Source of the DNA: Microthrixaceae bacterium
Lineage (GTDB): Bacteria > Actinomycetota > Acidimicrobiia > Acidimicrobiales > Microtrichaceae
DNA: 64,000 nucleotides
Reading direction: 5' to 3'
Assembly (NCBI GenBank): GCA_023957995.1
Contig: JAMLGK010000010.1
Span: 62,001-126,000, forward strand
How positions within the stretch are numbered: the first letter of the stretch is position 1; the number at the start of each line of letters is the position of its first letter. Positions 55,559 through 64,000 of the stretch are shown here, in pieces. The position numbers were made by a program, and so were the translations under genes. The notes below the pieces were generated by a model, which saw only the letters and a program-made list of their open reading frames with translations, did not search any database and was not told the DNA's origin.

Positions 55559-55780
55559 TCAGACGGAGGGGCGGGGAACGTCGGTGACGGCCACGGCAGT
55601 GTCGGGGTCGTAGTCGAACATGGAGCGCACGGGCGTCAGTTCGGTGAGCTCCACCGTCGGAAGCGAGGCGGGGTCGCAGATATGGCTCACCAGTAGCGGC
55701 ATGAGCCCCATCGGCCGGCGCGGGACCGTCGCGTGCTCGGGAACCACCAGGGTCGATATCAGGGCCGATGCCATGGACAT
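55559..55780 (-). CDS. Small hypothetical protein
   Basis: 73 residues, mixed composition, no motif recognised. ATG 55780 has no clear ribosome site and an internal ATG follows at codon 3. Its sequence looks more protein-like than the surrounding shadow frames (for example MPLLVSHICDPASLPTV), but it is supported only by that and by fit in a free gap. Confidence 0.35.
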   Translation of the reverse strand: MSMASALISTLVVPEHATVPRRPMGLMPLLVSHICDPASLPTVELTELTPVRSMFDYDPDTAVAVTDVPRPSV

Positions 55781-55816
55781 AGGTTCGTCCAGGAAGGTGG
55801 ATTACTGAAGAGTCGT

Positions 55817-55860
55817 ACGGCCCATTGCGGGTTCAATGATCCGTTGGGCCCAAGGGCCGT
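55817..55860 (-). terminator. Inverted repeat after the small lipoprotein gene
   Basis: ACGGCCC (55817-55823) with GGGCCGT (55854-55860), enclosing CATTG/CAATG. 18 bases past the lipoprotein stop. Confidence 0.4.
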
Positions 55861-55877
55861 CCCGGGTCCCCGGACGC

Positions 55878-56255
55878 TCAGCTGTCGCCCGAAGAACTCG
55901 TGCAGTCGTCGATGATGGCGGCGATGTTGTCGGGAATCTCGATGTCCTGGCCCGACTCGGCCTCGGCCTGCTGTTCCTCGAATTCCTTGGCCTCGTCGAA
56001 GGGAACCTTCTCCTCGAGGTTGTCGTAGATGCACACGCAGTCGTCCTCGGGGGCCAGAACCTCACCGCCGTTGGGCACCTCCCCGGTGTCGGGGTCGATC
56101 CCGGTGCAGCCGAGCATGAAGTTCTCCTCGTACTGATCGCCGTAGCCGGTCGGCTGTGGGTTGACACCACAGCCCGACACGACGATTCCGGCCACGACGA
56201 GGGCCATGCCGGCGATCCCGAGGCGGAAGCTGCTGGTACTGGTGGAACTGGTCAC
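55878..56255 (-). CDS. Small lipoprotein
   Basis: 125 residues. Signal peptide with hydrophobic core (about 12-26) and lipobox VSGC (Cys29). The mature part has four further cysteines (C50, C72, C74 and C118) and an acidic helix (PFDEAKEFEEQQAEAE). Function unknown; surface-exposed. First codon ATG 56255. Confidence 0.75.
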   Translation of the reverse strand: MTSSTSTSSFRLGIAGMALVVAGIVVSGCGVNPQPTGYGDQYEENFMLGCTGIDPDTGEVPNGGEVLAPEDDCVCIYDNLEEKVPFDEAKEFEEQQAEAESGQDIEIPDNIAAIIDDCTSSSGDS

Positions 56256-56346
56256 TTCGCGGGCTCCTGAGGATTCATGGGAACCCAGAACGCTAGCGGG
56301 CCGCTGCAGGACCCACCACGTCGGGTGCGTCGATGCACGGCGAGGT

Positions 56347-57615
56347 TCAGGCCACCGCCGCAGTCGTCGAGTCGTCCCGGCTGCGGCGGCCCCGGCTGTG
56401 GGCCTGCTTGCGCCAGATCAGGAAGGTGACGATCCCCAGCACGACCTGCGGGATGAACGACGCCGCCCTCCACAGCAGTGAGGCAGCCAGTGCGGTGTCG
56501 CGGTCGGCGCCCATGGAGGCCATCATCGCCACCATTGCGGCATCGACCGTTCCGAGCCCACCGGGGGTGATCGGTATGAACCCTGCGAGACGGGCGATGG
56601 CGAACGCAGCGAAGAGTTGCACGATGTTGATTCCGCCGTCGGTGCCGGTGAGCCCGTAGAAGGCCACCGCGAGGATCAGGAACTGGCAGAGCTGTTGGAG
56701 GGTGCTGGTCACGGTCAGACGACCCCAGCGCTCCTCCACGACTCCCCTGAGGTTGTCGCGGAACTTCAGCACCGCGAGGGTGACCGCTCCGGCCTCGTCC
56801 CCTGCCCCGGTCCCGGTGCTGCCGGCCCCGGCGGAGGAGGACACGATCGCATCGTCAGAAGCGGTAGCCGGACCGGAGGAGGTACCCGGACCGGAGGAGG
56901 TGGCTGGGTCGGAGGAGGTGGCTGGGTCGGATGGGGTGCCCGGTGCTCCGCCCTTGCGCTTGTTGACCCGCCTGATCACCGGGGCGGCGAGACGGTCACC
57001 GACCCGTCCGACGCGTCGGGCTGTCTGCTCGCTCCGCAGGACCAGCATCAGCAGCCCGACCAGGAGCCCGACGGCGATGATCCCGACCACGGCACCGATC
57101 ACCTCGGAACTGGTGGCGCCTCCCTGGAAGACGATCGCGAGCACACCCACGGCCGGTAGAGCGAGGGTGACCAGGAGGTTCCACACACTGGTGGCGGCGA
57201 TCGCCGAGCTCGTCGCGGCGGGACCGAACCCGTAGCCGCTGAGCATGGTGTACTGGACACCCAGCCCGAAGGCGCCGCCGGCGGGGATGGCGTTGGAGAT
57301 CATGAACGAGGTCTGGCGGACCACGAAACCCTGACCGTAGGGAAGGCCCGGAAGCGCTGCCTGGTACGGGAAGACGTAGACAATGATGTTGAGGATCGCC
57401 GCTGCCAGAAGTGCCACCACCGCGGCCAGGGACATGGTCTGGATCGAGTTCCAGGCATCGCTGTAGTTGGCGAACTTCGGGAACACCCCGAAGAACACGA
57501 AGACCAGCACCGCTGCGGTCAACAGCCCCGCAACGATCTGCTTGCGTTTGTCGAGCTTCGCCTCCGGAGGCGCCACGGATGTGGACTCCTCGGAGGTGGC
57601 TACCGGCGAACTCAC
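56347..57615 (-). CDS. LPG-synthase-type integral membrane protein (UPF0104)
   Basis: 422 residues, eight or more membrane helices, of the lysylphosphatidylglycerol-synthase TM family (flippase-like): SFMISNAIPAGGAFGLGVQY and GFIPITPGGLGTVDAA are the conserved patches. There is no aminoacyl-transferase domain, so it may flip or transport a lipid. Between helix blocks lies a Pro/Ser/Thr-rich insertion made of six-residue repeats (see repeat). Confidence 0.86.
   Translation of the reverse strand: MSSPVATSEESTSVAPPEAKLDKRKQIVAGLLTAAVLVFVFFGVFPKFANYSDAWNSIQTMSLAAVVALLAAAILNIIVYVFPYQAALPGLPYGQGFVVRQTSFMISNAIPAGGAFGLGVQYTMLSGYGFGPAATSSAIAATSVWNLLVTLALPAVGVLAIVFQGGATSSEVIGAVVGIIAVGLLVGLLMLVLRSEQTARRVGRVGDRLAAPVIRRVNKRKGGAPGTPSDPATSSDPATSSGPGTSSGPATASDDAIVSSSAGAGSTGTGAGDEAGAVTLAVLKFRDNLRGVVEERWGRLTVTSTLQQLCQFLILAVAFYGLTGTDGGINIVQLFAAFAIARLAGFIPITPGGLGTVDAAMVAMMASMGADRDTALAASLLWRAASFIPQVVLGIVTFLIWRKQAHSRGRRSRDDSTTAAVA
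56864..56935 (-). repeat. Four 18-base repeats coding a Ser/Pro/Thr-rich loop
   Basis: Units at 56864-56881, 56882-56899, 56900-56917 and 56918-56935, with pairs nearly identical. Each gives six residues such as SSDPAT or SSGPAT in a cytoplasmic or external loop. Confidence 0.85.
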
Positions 57616-57672
57616 CCGGACAACGCTACGGCCTCGCGCGGCAAATCGGGCGCATCATCACGAGCCCACCGG

Positions 57673-58425
57673 TCACGCCTCGGACAACCCAGCCCGTGCG
57701 CCGGGACGCGACAGCTCCACAGCACGGGCGAACACGGCATCGAGCATGTCCTCGGTGAGCCTTCCGGTGAACGTGTTCTGCTGGCTCACGTGGTAGCAGC
57801 CGAGCAGGACCCGACCGTCGGGAGCGGTGGCCTCCGAACCGTGCCCGAACCGTGGACGAGGGCTGATCTCCATGATCCGCGCCATCTCGGCATGACCGAA
57901 GCCGCCGAGCGCAACAACCACTGCGACGTCGGCCAGGAGCTGGAGCTCCTCGCGCAGGAACGGTGCACAGGTGTTGCGTTCCTGCGCTGTCGGTTTGTTG
58001 GCCGGTGGCGCACACTTGACCGGCGAAGTGACCCAGGCGCCGTTCAGCGCCAGACCATCGTCGGCCGAGACCGACTCGGCCTGGTTCGCCAGACCTGCCC
58101 GGTGCATGGCCCGGTAGAGCCAATCACCGGAGCGATCACCGGTGAACATCCGTCCGGTTCGGTTGGCTCCGTGGGCCGCAGGCGCCAACCCGACCACTGC
58201 GATGCGGGCTCCGGGGTCACCGAAACCCGGCACCGGTCGGCCCCAGTACTCCTGGTCGCTGTAGGCGGCCCGCTTTTCTGCCGCCACCTGTTCCCGCCAG
58301 GTCACGAGGCGGGGACAGCGGCGGCAGCTCGTGATCCGTGCCTCGAGTGCTGCCAGATCCCCGGCGCGCACCTCGGGTCGGGCATCCGTCGGCAGGTCGG
58401 GATCAGGCGCCACGACCACGAGCAT
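57673..58425 (-). CDS. Uracil-DNA glycosylase, type 5 (iron-sulfur)
   Basis: 250 residues. Motif GLAPAAHGANRTGRMF (79-94) replaces the catalytic Asp/Asn of family 4 and matches UdgB (family 5). Four Cys for a 4Fe-4S cluster: C34 and C37 (CRRCPRLV), then two later (VKCAPP and NTCAPF). Removes uracil and other deaminated bases, important at high GC. ATG 58425 chosen; the longer frame upstream is doubtful. Confidence 0.9.
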   Translation of the reverse strand: MLVVVAPDPDLPTDARPEVRAGDLAALEARITSCRRCPRLVTWREQVAAEKRAAYSDQEYWGRPVPGFGDPGARIAVVGLAPAAHGANRTGRMFTGDRSGDWLYRAMHRAGLANQAESVSADDGLALNGAWVTSPVKCAPPANKPTAQERNTCAPFLREELQLLADVAVVVALGGFGHAEMARIMEISPRPRFGHGSEATAPDGRVLLGCYHVSQQNTFTGRLTEDMLDAVFARAVELSRPGARAGLSEA

Positions 58426-58615
58426 CGCACAACCCCGCAGGAGGCGATCAGACGAGCTCCTCCCCCATCTGATCGGCGGTGCCGATTCGGGCAGGTCCTC
58501 CTCCCTCCGTAGGATCGTGCGTGTGGGATCAGCTTCGCAGCGCAGCACCAGGGGAAGAAGGTCCGGGGGAAGAGCCCCTGGAAAGCGCGCCGGCCGCGTC
58601 GGGGCACCCTGCCTG

Positions 58616-59224
58616 GTGATGCTGGTTCGTCACGGCAAGACATCCACGACGGGGTCAGTGCTGCCCGGACGGGCTCCCGGGCTGCACCTGTCCGATCAGG
58701 GCGTTGCCCAGGCAGAGGCGGTCGCCGCTCGGATCGCACCCACCGAACCCGCAGCGATCTATGCCTCACCGATGGAACGCACCAGGGAGACCGCTGCACC
58801 GATCGCCCGCGCGACCAAGCTGCGTACCCGCACCGCCGACGGGCTCCTCGAGTGCGACTTCGGGGACTGGACCGGCCAGAAACTCTCGGTCCTGCGGCGA
58901 CGCAAGGAGTGGGCTGCGGTGCAGAACACGCCCAGCGTGTTCCGGTTCCCCGGTGGCGAGTCCTTCCCGGAGATGAACCAACGGATCTGGCAACAGCTAC
59001 AGGACCTGGCCTCCCGGCATCCCGGAGAGCGCATAGTCGCAGTCAGCCACGCCGATCCGATCAAGGCCGCGGTCGCCACGGCGTCCGGCACCCATCTGGA
59101 CAACTTCCAGCGCACGGTGATCTCCCCGTGCTCGGTCTCGGCGATCCTGATCGGGGCCGGTACCCCCATCGTGTTGTGCGTCAACAACACCGGCGACGAC
59201 CTCACCACGCTGGCGGTGTCCTGA
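58616..59224 (+). CDS. Histidine phosphatase-superfamily protein, MSMEG_4193 type
   Basis: About 202 residues. Phosphohistidine motif VRHGKTS at the N-terminus and second histidine in VAVSHADPIK. Matches the actinobacterial 'probable phosphomutase' family that accompanies the next two genes. Start uncertain: GTG 58616/ATG 58619 lie just before the RHG strand; GTG 58523, with AGGA upstream, would add a basic extension. The stop shares a base with the next start (TGATG). Confidence 0.88.
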   Translation: MMLVRHGKTSTTGSVLPGRAPGLHLSDQGVAQAEAVAARIAPTEPAAIYASPMERTRETAAPIARATKLRTRTADGLLECDFGDWTGQKLSVLRRRKEWAAVQNTPSVFRFPGGESFPEMNQRIWQQLQDLASRHPGERIVAVSHADPIKAAVATASGTHLDNFQRTVISPCSVSAILIGAGTPIVLCVNNTGDDLTTLAVS

Positions 59225-59784
59225 TGGGCACGGGCGACTCATTCGAGCTGGACCGGGTGGATGCCTTCGTCCCCGGCGCTGTCGGCGAGCCCGGAGACCG
59301 CACCTTCTACCTCCAGGCACGCGCCGGTGAGCAGGTGATATCCCTGCGCTGCGAGAAACAACAGGTCGGGATGCTCGGCCGCTACCTGACCCAACTGGCC
59401 GAGGCGATCGGTCCTGTCGAGGTCGAACGCGACGTCGTCGGGCTCGTGGAACCGGTTCAGGAACACTGGACCGTGGGCCAGCTCTCGGTGGGAGTGGACG
59501 AGGCCAACGGTCGGATCCTCGTGACCGCCGAGGAGCTGGTGGCCGAAGAGCTCGAGGTGGGTGACGACACCGAGGACCTGGATCCGGAGTTGCTGGCCAC
59601 GCTGATGCAGGCTGCCGACGAGCTCCTCGGCGAACCGGCCGAGGCCAGGTTCGTGCTCAGTCCCGGACAGGCCCTGGCTTTCGGCGAGCGTGCCGAGGAG
59701 CTGTTGTCCGCCGGTCGGCCCGCCTGCCGCCTGTGCGGCGCGCCGATGGACCCCGAAGGTCACGCATGTCCGCGCTGGAACTAG
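59224..59784 (+). CDS. DUF3090 protein of the actinobacterial trio
   Basis: 186 residues. GDRTFYLQARAGEQVISLRCEKQQV near the N-terminus and a C-terminal zinc-ribbon-like end (CRLCGAPMDPEGHACPR, C-x2-C-x8-H-x-C). Function unknown. Tightly coupled to the phosphatase upstream (TGATG) and 18 bases before the kinase-like gene. Confidence 0.9.
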   Translation: MGTGDSFELDRVDAFVPGAVGEPGDRTFYLQARAGEQVISLRCEKQQVGMLGRYLTQLAEAIGPVEVERDVVGLVEPVQEHWTVGQLSVGVDEANGRILVTAEELVAEELEVGDDTEDLDPELLATLMQAADELLGEPAEARFVLSPGQALAFGERAEELLSAGRPACRLCGAPMDPEGHACPRWN

Positions 59785-59802
59785 GCGCCCGCGTCGTGAT
59801 CC

Positions 59803-60564
59803 ATGGCTGAGGCCGAGGAGTTCGTATACCGCGCCACCGTCGCGCCTGCTGAGACCGACCCGATGCTTCAGCTGCTCATCGAGGGCGACATCGAGGTGCT
59901 CGGTCTGATGCCCTGGTCGTCGAACGGCACCTTCCTCACCAACGTCTCCCGGGGCGACGACCACGCTCCGGCCATCTACAAACCCCACAGCGGTGAACGG
60001 CCGTTGTGGGACTTCCCCGGTGGCCTCTGGAAGCGTGAGGTCGCCACCTGGGAACTCTCCGACGAACTCGGCTTCGGACTCGTGCCTCCGACGGTCGCCC
60101 GCACCGACGACCGCGCCCCCATGGGTCCTGGTTCACTCCAGGCCTTCGTGCCGGCTCTGTTCGAGGAGCACTACTTCACGCTGCGGGAGCGTTCCGACGA
60201 GGACCTCGTCGACCAGCTCCGCAAGCTCTGTGTCCTCGACCTGGTGGCGAACGCCACCGACCGCAAGGGTGGGCACTGCCTCGTCGACAGCGAGCACCGC
60301 GTGTGGGCGATCGACAACGGTCTCAGCTTCCACCGCGAGTTCAAACTCCGGACCGTGATCTGGGACTTCGCCGGCGAGGCGATACCCGGAGCCATGCTCG
60401 ATCCGCTCCGGGCGCTCGTGGATGAGGGTGTGCCACACCGGTTGGCGCGCTGGCTCGACGACGCAGAGGTGGATGCGGTCGCCAGTCGCGCCGCCGGTGT
60501 GCTCGGATCGGGCCACTTCCCACACGACCCCACGGGAAGCCGCTATCCGTGGCCCCTCGTGTGA
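59803..60564 (+). CDS. SCO1664-family kinase-like protein
   Basis: 253 residues of the family described from Streptomyces SCO1664, with a fold related to PI3/4-kinases and HipA. IYKPHSGERPLWDFPGG, LDLVANATDRKGGHCL (catalytic loop) and WAIDNGLSFH (metal site) are the key blocks. The reaction is unknown. Third gene of the trio. Confidence 0.88.
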   Translation: MAEAEEFVYRATVAPAETDPMLQLLIEGDIEVLGLMPWSSNGTFLTNVSRGDDHAPAIYKPHSGERPLWDFPGGLWKREVATWELSDELGFGLVPPTVARTDDRAPMGPGSLQAFVPALFEEHYFTLRERSDEDLVDQLRKLCVLDLVANATDRKGGHCLVDSEHRVWAIDNGLSFHREFKLRTVIWDFAGEAIPGAMLDPLRALVDEGVPHRLARWLDDAEVDAVASRAAGVLGSGHFPHDPTGSRYPWPLV

Positions 60565-60573
60565 GCCCCCCAG

Positions 60574-60624
60574 CGTTCTGTGATTCCTGACTAGCCCTGT
60601 GAGCGCGTGTGGAAACACAGAACG
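60574..60624. terminator. Large hairpin between convergent genes
   Basis: CGTTCTGTG (60574-60582) and CACAGAACG (60616-60624), 9-base perfect arms with a 33-base loop that holds GTGT/ACAC. Between the kinase-like gene and the oxidase gene. Confidence 0.5.
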
Positions 60625-60658
60625 ACATTGATGATCGCGCGGGTCTGCGGACCGCTGG

Positions 60659-61903
60659 TCAGGTGCCGGGGTGGACCGGGCCGAGACAGCGGCGCGTGTA
60701 GGAGTTCTCGAACACCCCGGCCGGGTCGATGCGTGAGCGAACGGCCTGGAACAGGTCCCACTCGGGATACAGGGGAGCCAGGGCGGCCGCACCCATGTGG
60801 TGCACCTTGCCCCAGTGGGGGCGTCCGCCGTGGGCGGACATGATGGCGTCGACCGCACGCAGGTACCCCTCGTGGGGAGCCCTCCGTCGGCAGCGCACCG
60901 AGATGTAGCCCGTCGGACGTCCCTGTGAAGGCGACAGCGCGATGTCGTCGCCGGCTGCCACGCGCACCCCCATCGAAAGTACTTCTGCACCGTTGGATTC
61001 GATCCAGCGGCGCACTTCTCCCGCGGCCGCCGTCGTCGCTTCGATCGGAACTGCATGCTCCGACTCGATGAAGCGTGGCCCCCGAGGGTTCCGCCACACC
61101 CGATGCGCCGGCTCGTTGTAGCGCAGAGGTCCGTCAGGGAGTGCCTGAGGGTTCCGGGCCGAAGACCCTCCGGCGCGCCAGTGGTCCCAGCGGCCGCGTG
61201 ACTCGATCGGTTCGGTGTTCCGTCGGCCGGTCCTGGTGAGCACCCGTTCGGTGTGGGGCACCCAGGAGAACTCGAAGTGATCGTGCGCTGCCAGCAGGTC
61301 GTCGAAGGACTCCACCACGGCACCGAAGAGCCGTGCTTCCTCGAGCAGGCGCAGGTTGAACGCGGGCACGACCCGCAGGGTGATCGCGGAGACCACTCCG
61401 AGCGCTCCCAGACCCGCCCGCGCAGCACGGAACAGCTCGGGATCGGAGTCCATCGTGCAGTCGTGCACCGCACCGGCACCATCGATGATGCGCAGGCCCA
61501 CGATTCCCGCCGAGATCCCACGAAACCTGGCTCCCGTGCCGTGCGATGCCGTGGCGGCGGTACCGCCGATCGTCTGGTCATCGAAGTCGCCGAGGTTGTC
61601 CAACGCCAGCCCCCTGGTCCAGAGGAACTCCGAGAGCTCGCGGACCGGTGCGCCGGCCTGAACCGAGACCAGCCCCGCAGAGGTGTCCAGGGAGAGGATC
61701 CGCCCGTAGTCGCACAGCTCGACCGCCAGGCCGTCGGTGATGGCGACGTCACTGAACGAGCGACCGGCGCCCACCACCTTCACCCGGGTTCCCGTCTCCG
61801 CCGCCCGCGCCACGATCGAACACAGTTCGTGTTCGGTGGTCGGCCGCGACAGCTCCACCAGAGCACGCTGGTTGCCCGCCCAGTTCTTCCAGAGCACACT
61901 CAC
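60659..61903 (-). CDS. FAD-linked lactone-oxidase-type oxidoreductase
   Basis: 414 residues. N-terminal PCMH FAD domain (VKVVGAGRSFSD, GGTAATASHGTG, LGALGVVSAITLRV) and a C-terminal D-arabinono-1,4-lactone/gulonolactone oxidase domain ending in HWGKVHHMGAAAL and the FENSYTRRCLG strand. Oxidises a sugar lactone or alcohol, electron acceptor not predictable. GTG 61903 with GGAGGGGAG before. Confidence 0.87.
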   Translation of the reverse strand: MSVLWKNWAGNQRALVELSRPTTEHELCSIVARAAETGTRVKVVGAGRSFSDVAITDGLAVELCDYGRILSLDTSAGLVSVQAGAPVRELSEFLWTRGLALDNLGDFDDQTIGGTAATASHGTGARFRGISAGIVGLRIIDGAGAVHDCTMDSDPELFRAARAGLGALGVVSAITLRVVPAFNLRLLEEARLFGAVVESFDDLLAAHDHFEFSWVPHTERVLTRTGRRNTEPIESRGRWDHWRAGGSSARNPQALPDGPLRYNEPAHRVWRNPRGPRFIESEHAVPIEATTAAAGEVRRWIESNGAEVLSMGVRVAAGDDIALSPSQGRPTGYISVRCRRRAPHEGYLRAVDAIMSAHGGRPHWGKVHHMGAAALAPLYPEWDLFQAVRSRIDPAGVFENSYTRRCLGPVHPGT

Positions 61904-61948
61904 CGCTCCCCTCCGAGGGCCCGGGGTGCAACTCCGCGCACCGACCCG

Positions 61949-61990
61949 AAAACGATGATGGCCCCCCACCTGGGCGGGGGGCCATCATCG
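61949..61990 (-). terminator. Intrinsic terminator of the etfBA operon
   Basis: CGATGATGGCCCCCC (61953-61967) pairs perfectly over 15 bases with GGGGGGCCATCATCG (61976-61990); on the minus strand it is followed by TTTTC. 31 bases past the etfA stop. Confidence 0.92.
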
Positions 61991-62021
61991 ATCTTCACGA
62001 GCGCTGACGCCCGGGTTGCGA

Positions 62022-62987
62022 TCACCGGTTCTGGAGAGCCTCCAGCAGAGCTGGGAGAACCTTGTGCACGTCACCCACGATTCCGAGATCCGCCACCGAG
62101 AAGATCGGAGCGGCATCGTCCTTGTTGATCGCGATGATGTTCTTCGAACCCTTCATCCCGACCAGGTGCTGGGTGGCACCGGAGATCCCCGCAGCGATGT
62201 AGACCGTGGGCTTCACGACCTTGCCGGTCTGGCCCACCTGGTACGAATAGGGCACCCAACCGGCGTCGACTATGGCGCGAGAGGCGCCCGGGGCGGCACC
62301 GAGGGCCTTGGCGAGATCCTCGATCAGCTGGTACTTGTCCTGCTCGCCGAGTCCACGGCCACCGGATACGACGATCGCCGCGTCGTCCAGCGACGGGCCG
62401 GACTTCTCCTCGACGAAGCGGTTCGTCACCGTGGCTGCGTTGGTGTTGCCCAGGTCGCCGGGAGCAATCTCCTCGGTGGCCGCAGCGGCGCCGGAGGGAT
62501 CCTCCGCCGGCACGAACGACTTCGGGCGAACCAGGAAGATACCGACCTTGTCGCCGGTGAAACCGGTCACGACGTCGGTGGTACCACCGAAGACCGGCTC
62601 GGTTCCGACGAGCGCACCGTCGCGCTCCGCGATGTCGACCACGTTGGTGATGACCGGGGCATCGAGTTTCACCGAGAGGCGCCCTGCCACATCACGACCG
62701 CCGTAGCTGGTCGCGATGAAGATGGCGTCGGGCGCATTGCCGCCCTCGACAGCCGCCGCGATGGCACCGGCGACGGTCGGACCGACGAGCTTCCCGTCGG
62801 TTCCCCCGACCGTGTACACCTTCGTGGCGCCGTGGGCGCCGAGTTCGGTGGCCACATCGGCTCCGGCCGCGGTCACGCACTCGACCGTGTCGGCGAGCTC
62901 ATTGGCCTTTGCGAGTAGTTCGAGGGTGGTAGTGGCGACGTTTCCGTCGGTGGCCTCCGCGTACACCCAGATCCTTGAAACAGTCAT
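62022..62987 (-). CDS. etfA: Electron transfer flavoprotein alpha subunit
   Basis: 321 residues. C-terminal FAD-binding [20 protein letters not shown] and [10 protein letters not shown] motifs, then [18 protein letters not shown]. Accepts electrons from acyl-CoA dehydrogenases. ATG 62987 with AGGAGA upstream; 26 bases after etfB. Confidence 0.97.
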   Translation of the reverse strand: MTVSRIWVYAEATDGNVATTTLELLAKANELADTVECVTAAGADVATELGAHGATKVYTVGGTDGKLVGPTVAGAIAAAVEGGNAPDAIFIATSYGGRDVAGRLSVKLDAPVITNVVDIAERDGALVGTEPVFGGTTDVVTGFTGDKVGIFLVRPKSFVPAEDPSGAAAATEEIAPGDLGNTNAATVTNRFVEEKSGPSLDDAAIVVSGGRGLGEQDKYQLIEDLAKALGAAPGASRAIVDAGWVPYSYQVGQTGKVVKPTVYIAAGISGATQHLVGMKGSKNIIAINKDDAAPIFSVADLGIVGDVHKVLPALLEALQNR

Positions 62988-63013
62988 GATGATCTCCTAA
63001 TCGTTCCGGGTGC

Positions 63014-63796
63014 TCAGATGACCTTGAGTTCGGCCAGGTAGTCGACGATCTTCTGGAAGCCCTCGCCGTCGTCCTCGACGATCGTTCCGGCTTCGCGCTC
63101 CTCGGCCGCAGCGATCTCGAGGATCTCCTGGCCGGCTCCGGCCCAGCCGACCTGCGAGGCGTCGATGCCGAGATCGGCGACGGTCACCTCGTCGACCGGC
63201 TTGGACTTGGCGGCCATGATCCCCTTGAACGAGGGATAGCGGGGCTCCACCACACCGGCGGTCACCGAGACCACTGCAGGTGTGGGCGCCTCGACATCGT
63301 CGTAGCCCGCCTCGGTCTGGCGCTGCACCTTCACGGTGCCGCCCTCGACGGCGATCGACTTGGCGAAGGTGATCGACGGCAGACCCATGAGTTCGGCGAT
63401 CTGCTCGGGGACCGTTCCGGTGTAGCCATCGGAGGACTCGGTGGCAGTGATGATCAGGTCGGCCTCACCCGCACGCTCGATCGCCTTGGCGAGCACCTTC
63501 GAGGTGCCCAGGGCATCGGAGCCGGCGAGAGCCTCGTCGGAGACGAGCACGGCCTTGGCGGCACCCATGGCGAGAGCGGTACGGAGTCCGCCCACCTCGC
63601 TGTTGGGGGCCATCGAGACCAGAGTGACCTCACCGCCGCCCGCGGTGTCCACGAGCTGCAGGGCCATCTCGACGCCATAGGAGTCGGACTCATCGAGGAT
63701 GAGCTTGACGTCCCTCTTGAGGGTCTTGGTGTTGGGATCCAACGCACCCGGGTCCGCCGGGTCCGGGATCTGCTTCACGCATACGACGACGTTCAT
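63014..63796 (-). CDS. etfB: Electron transfer flavoprotein beta subunit
   Basis: 260 residues. VCVKQIPDP at the N-terminus and ATESSDGYTGTVPEQIAELMG (AMP/FAD-binding loop), KGIMAAKSKPVDE near the C-terminus. Forms the EtfAB dimer; first gene of the operon. A near-palindrome lies 20 bases upstream. Confidence 0.97.
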   Translation of the reverse strand: MNVVVCVKQIPDPADPGALDPNTKTLKRDVKLILDESDSYGVEMALQLVDTAGGGEVTLVSMAPNSEVGGLRTALAMGAAKAVLVSDEALAGSDALGTSKVLAKAIERAGEADLIITATESSDGYTGTVPEQIAELMGLPSITFAKSIAVEGGTVKVQRQTEAGYDDVEAPTPAVVSVTAGVVEPRYPSFKGIMAAKSKPVDEVTVADLGIDASQVGWAGAGQEILEIAAAEEREAGTIVEDDGEGFQKIVDYLAELKVI

Positions 63797-63815
63797 GTCC
63801 CGGAGTCTGCCGCAG

Positions 63816-63831
63816 GCTACCCGCCGGTAAC
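63816..63831. promoter_or_regulatory. Near-palindrome GCTACC-CGCC-GGTAAC before etfB
   Basis: Arms match five of six. Lies 20 bases before the etfB ATG. Possible operator; weak. Confidence 0.3.
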
Positions 63832-63861
63832 AAAATCGGAATGGGTGCGATTCCGCCCGGA

Positions 63862-64000
63862 TCAGTGCGCGGCGCGCCTCGCGACCGCGGGAGCGTTGGT
63901 GACGACCCCATCCACTCCCATCGCGGCGAGCTCTGCGATGCGGTCGGGTTCATCCACGGTCCAGGTGTTGACACCGATTCCCAACCGATGGGCCTCGGCC
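63862..64000 (-). CDS. Glycerophosphodiester phosphodiesterase, C-terminal part
   Basis: Only the last 45 residues lie in the window; the 5' end is outside. They read GIGVNTWTVDEPDRIAEL then GVDGVVTNAP, the conserved end of GDPD barrels (VxxWTVN...G.DGIxTDxP). Hydrolyses glycerophosphodiesters. Stop at 63864-63862. Confidence 0.8.
   Translation of the reverse strand, partial: AEAHRLGIGVNTWTVDEPDRIAELAAMGVDGVVTNAPAVARRAAH

Overview
The window reads as a chromosome segment of a high-GC actinobacterium, most likely of the class Acidimicrobiia (inference). The grounds are the gene order argS-lysA-hom-thrC-rho-rpmE-prfA-prmC ... glyA-wecA-atp, which is an actinobacterial hallmark; a three-gene set (58616-60564) described from Actinobacteria; a DUF6777-type lipoprotein; an FrhB-like F420-associated protein; and many GTG/TTG starts. 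No phage, insertion sequence, CRISPR array or integrated element is visible. Almost all long reading frames opposite the genes are high-GC shadows.

Layout. 31-8198 is an accessory block: a methyltransferase and an anchored protein (minus strand), a DrrAB-type ABC exporter, a lipoprotein followed by an ECF sigma factor fused to an anti-sigma-like zinc motif and a membrane anchor, a secreted fasciclin protein, and an unknown protein. 8218-16368 (minus) is a complete F1Fo ATP synthase operon in the order Z-I-a-c-b'-b-delta-alpha-gamma-beta-epsilon. 16480-22412 (minus) is a branched-chain amino-acid/amide ABC importer with a fused permease, facing an amidohydrolase (22576-24306). 24335-28000 (minus) holds wecA, glyA, rpiB and an AlkB-like dioxygenase, facing a thiolase-like protein. 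30231-31706 is a second binding protein of the same type. 31803-44587 (minus) is the translation/termination and aspartate-family amino-acid block (prmC, prfA, an unknown gene, rpmE, rho, thrC, hom, a DUF559-like gene, lysA, argS), followed by tRNA-Arg(CCG).

44875-64000 holds envelope, transport and lipid functions: an MFS exporter, a cation/proton antiporter, an LCP cell-wall ligase, a methyltransferase, an acyl-CoA dehydrogenase, an ECF sigma/anti-sigma pair, an FrhB-like protein, a small lipoprotein, an LPG-synthase-type membrane protein, a Fe-S uracil-DNA glycosylase, the actinobacterial trio, an FAD lactone-oxidase-type enzyme, the etfBA electron-transfer flavoprotein operon with a textbook terminator, and the 3' end of a glycerophosphodiester phosphodiesterase.

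Functional threads: acyl-CoA oxidation (acyl-CoA dehydrogenase, EtfAB, thiolase-like protein) appears to be under TetR-type control, because two perfect TTGACC-N4-GGTCAA palindromes sit just before the acyl-CoA dehydrogenase and thiolase-like genes. Peptide/amino-acid scavenging is suggested by two near-identical binding proteins, the importer and a D-aminoacylase-like enzyme. Envelope biogenesis is served by WecA, LCP and the fasciclin/sigma unit. The most unusual items are the sigma/anti-sigma fusion unit, the shared operators, the ATP synthase with b plus b' and tailed alpha and gamma subunits, the fused LivHM, and a duplicated 3' end of the acyl-CoA dehydrogenase gene.
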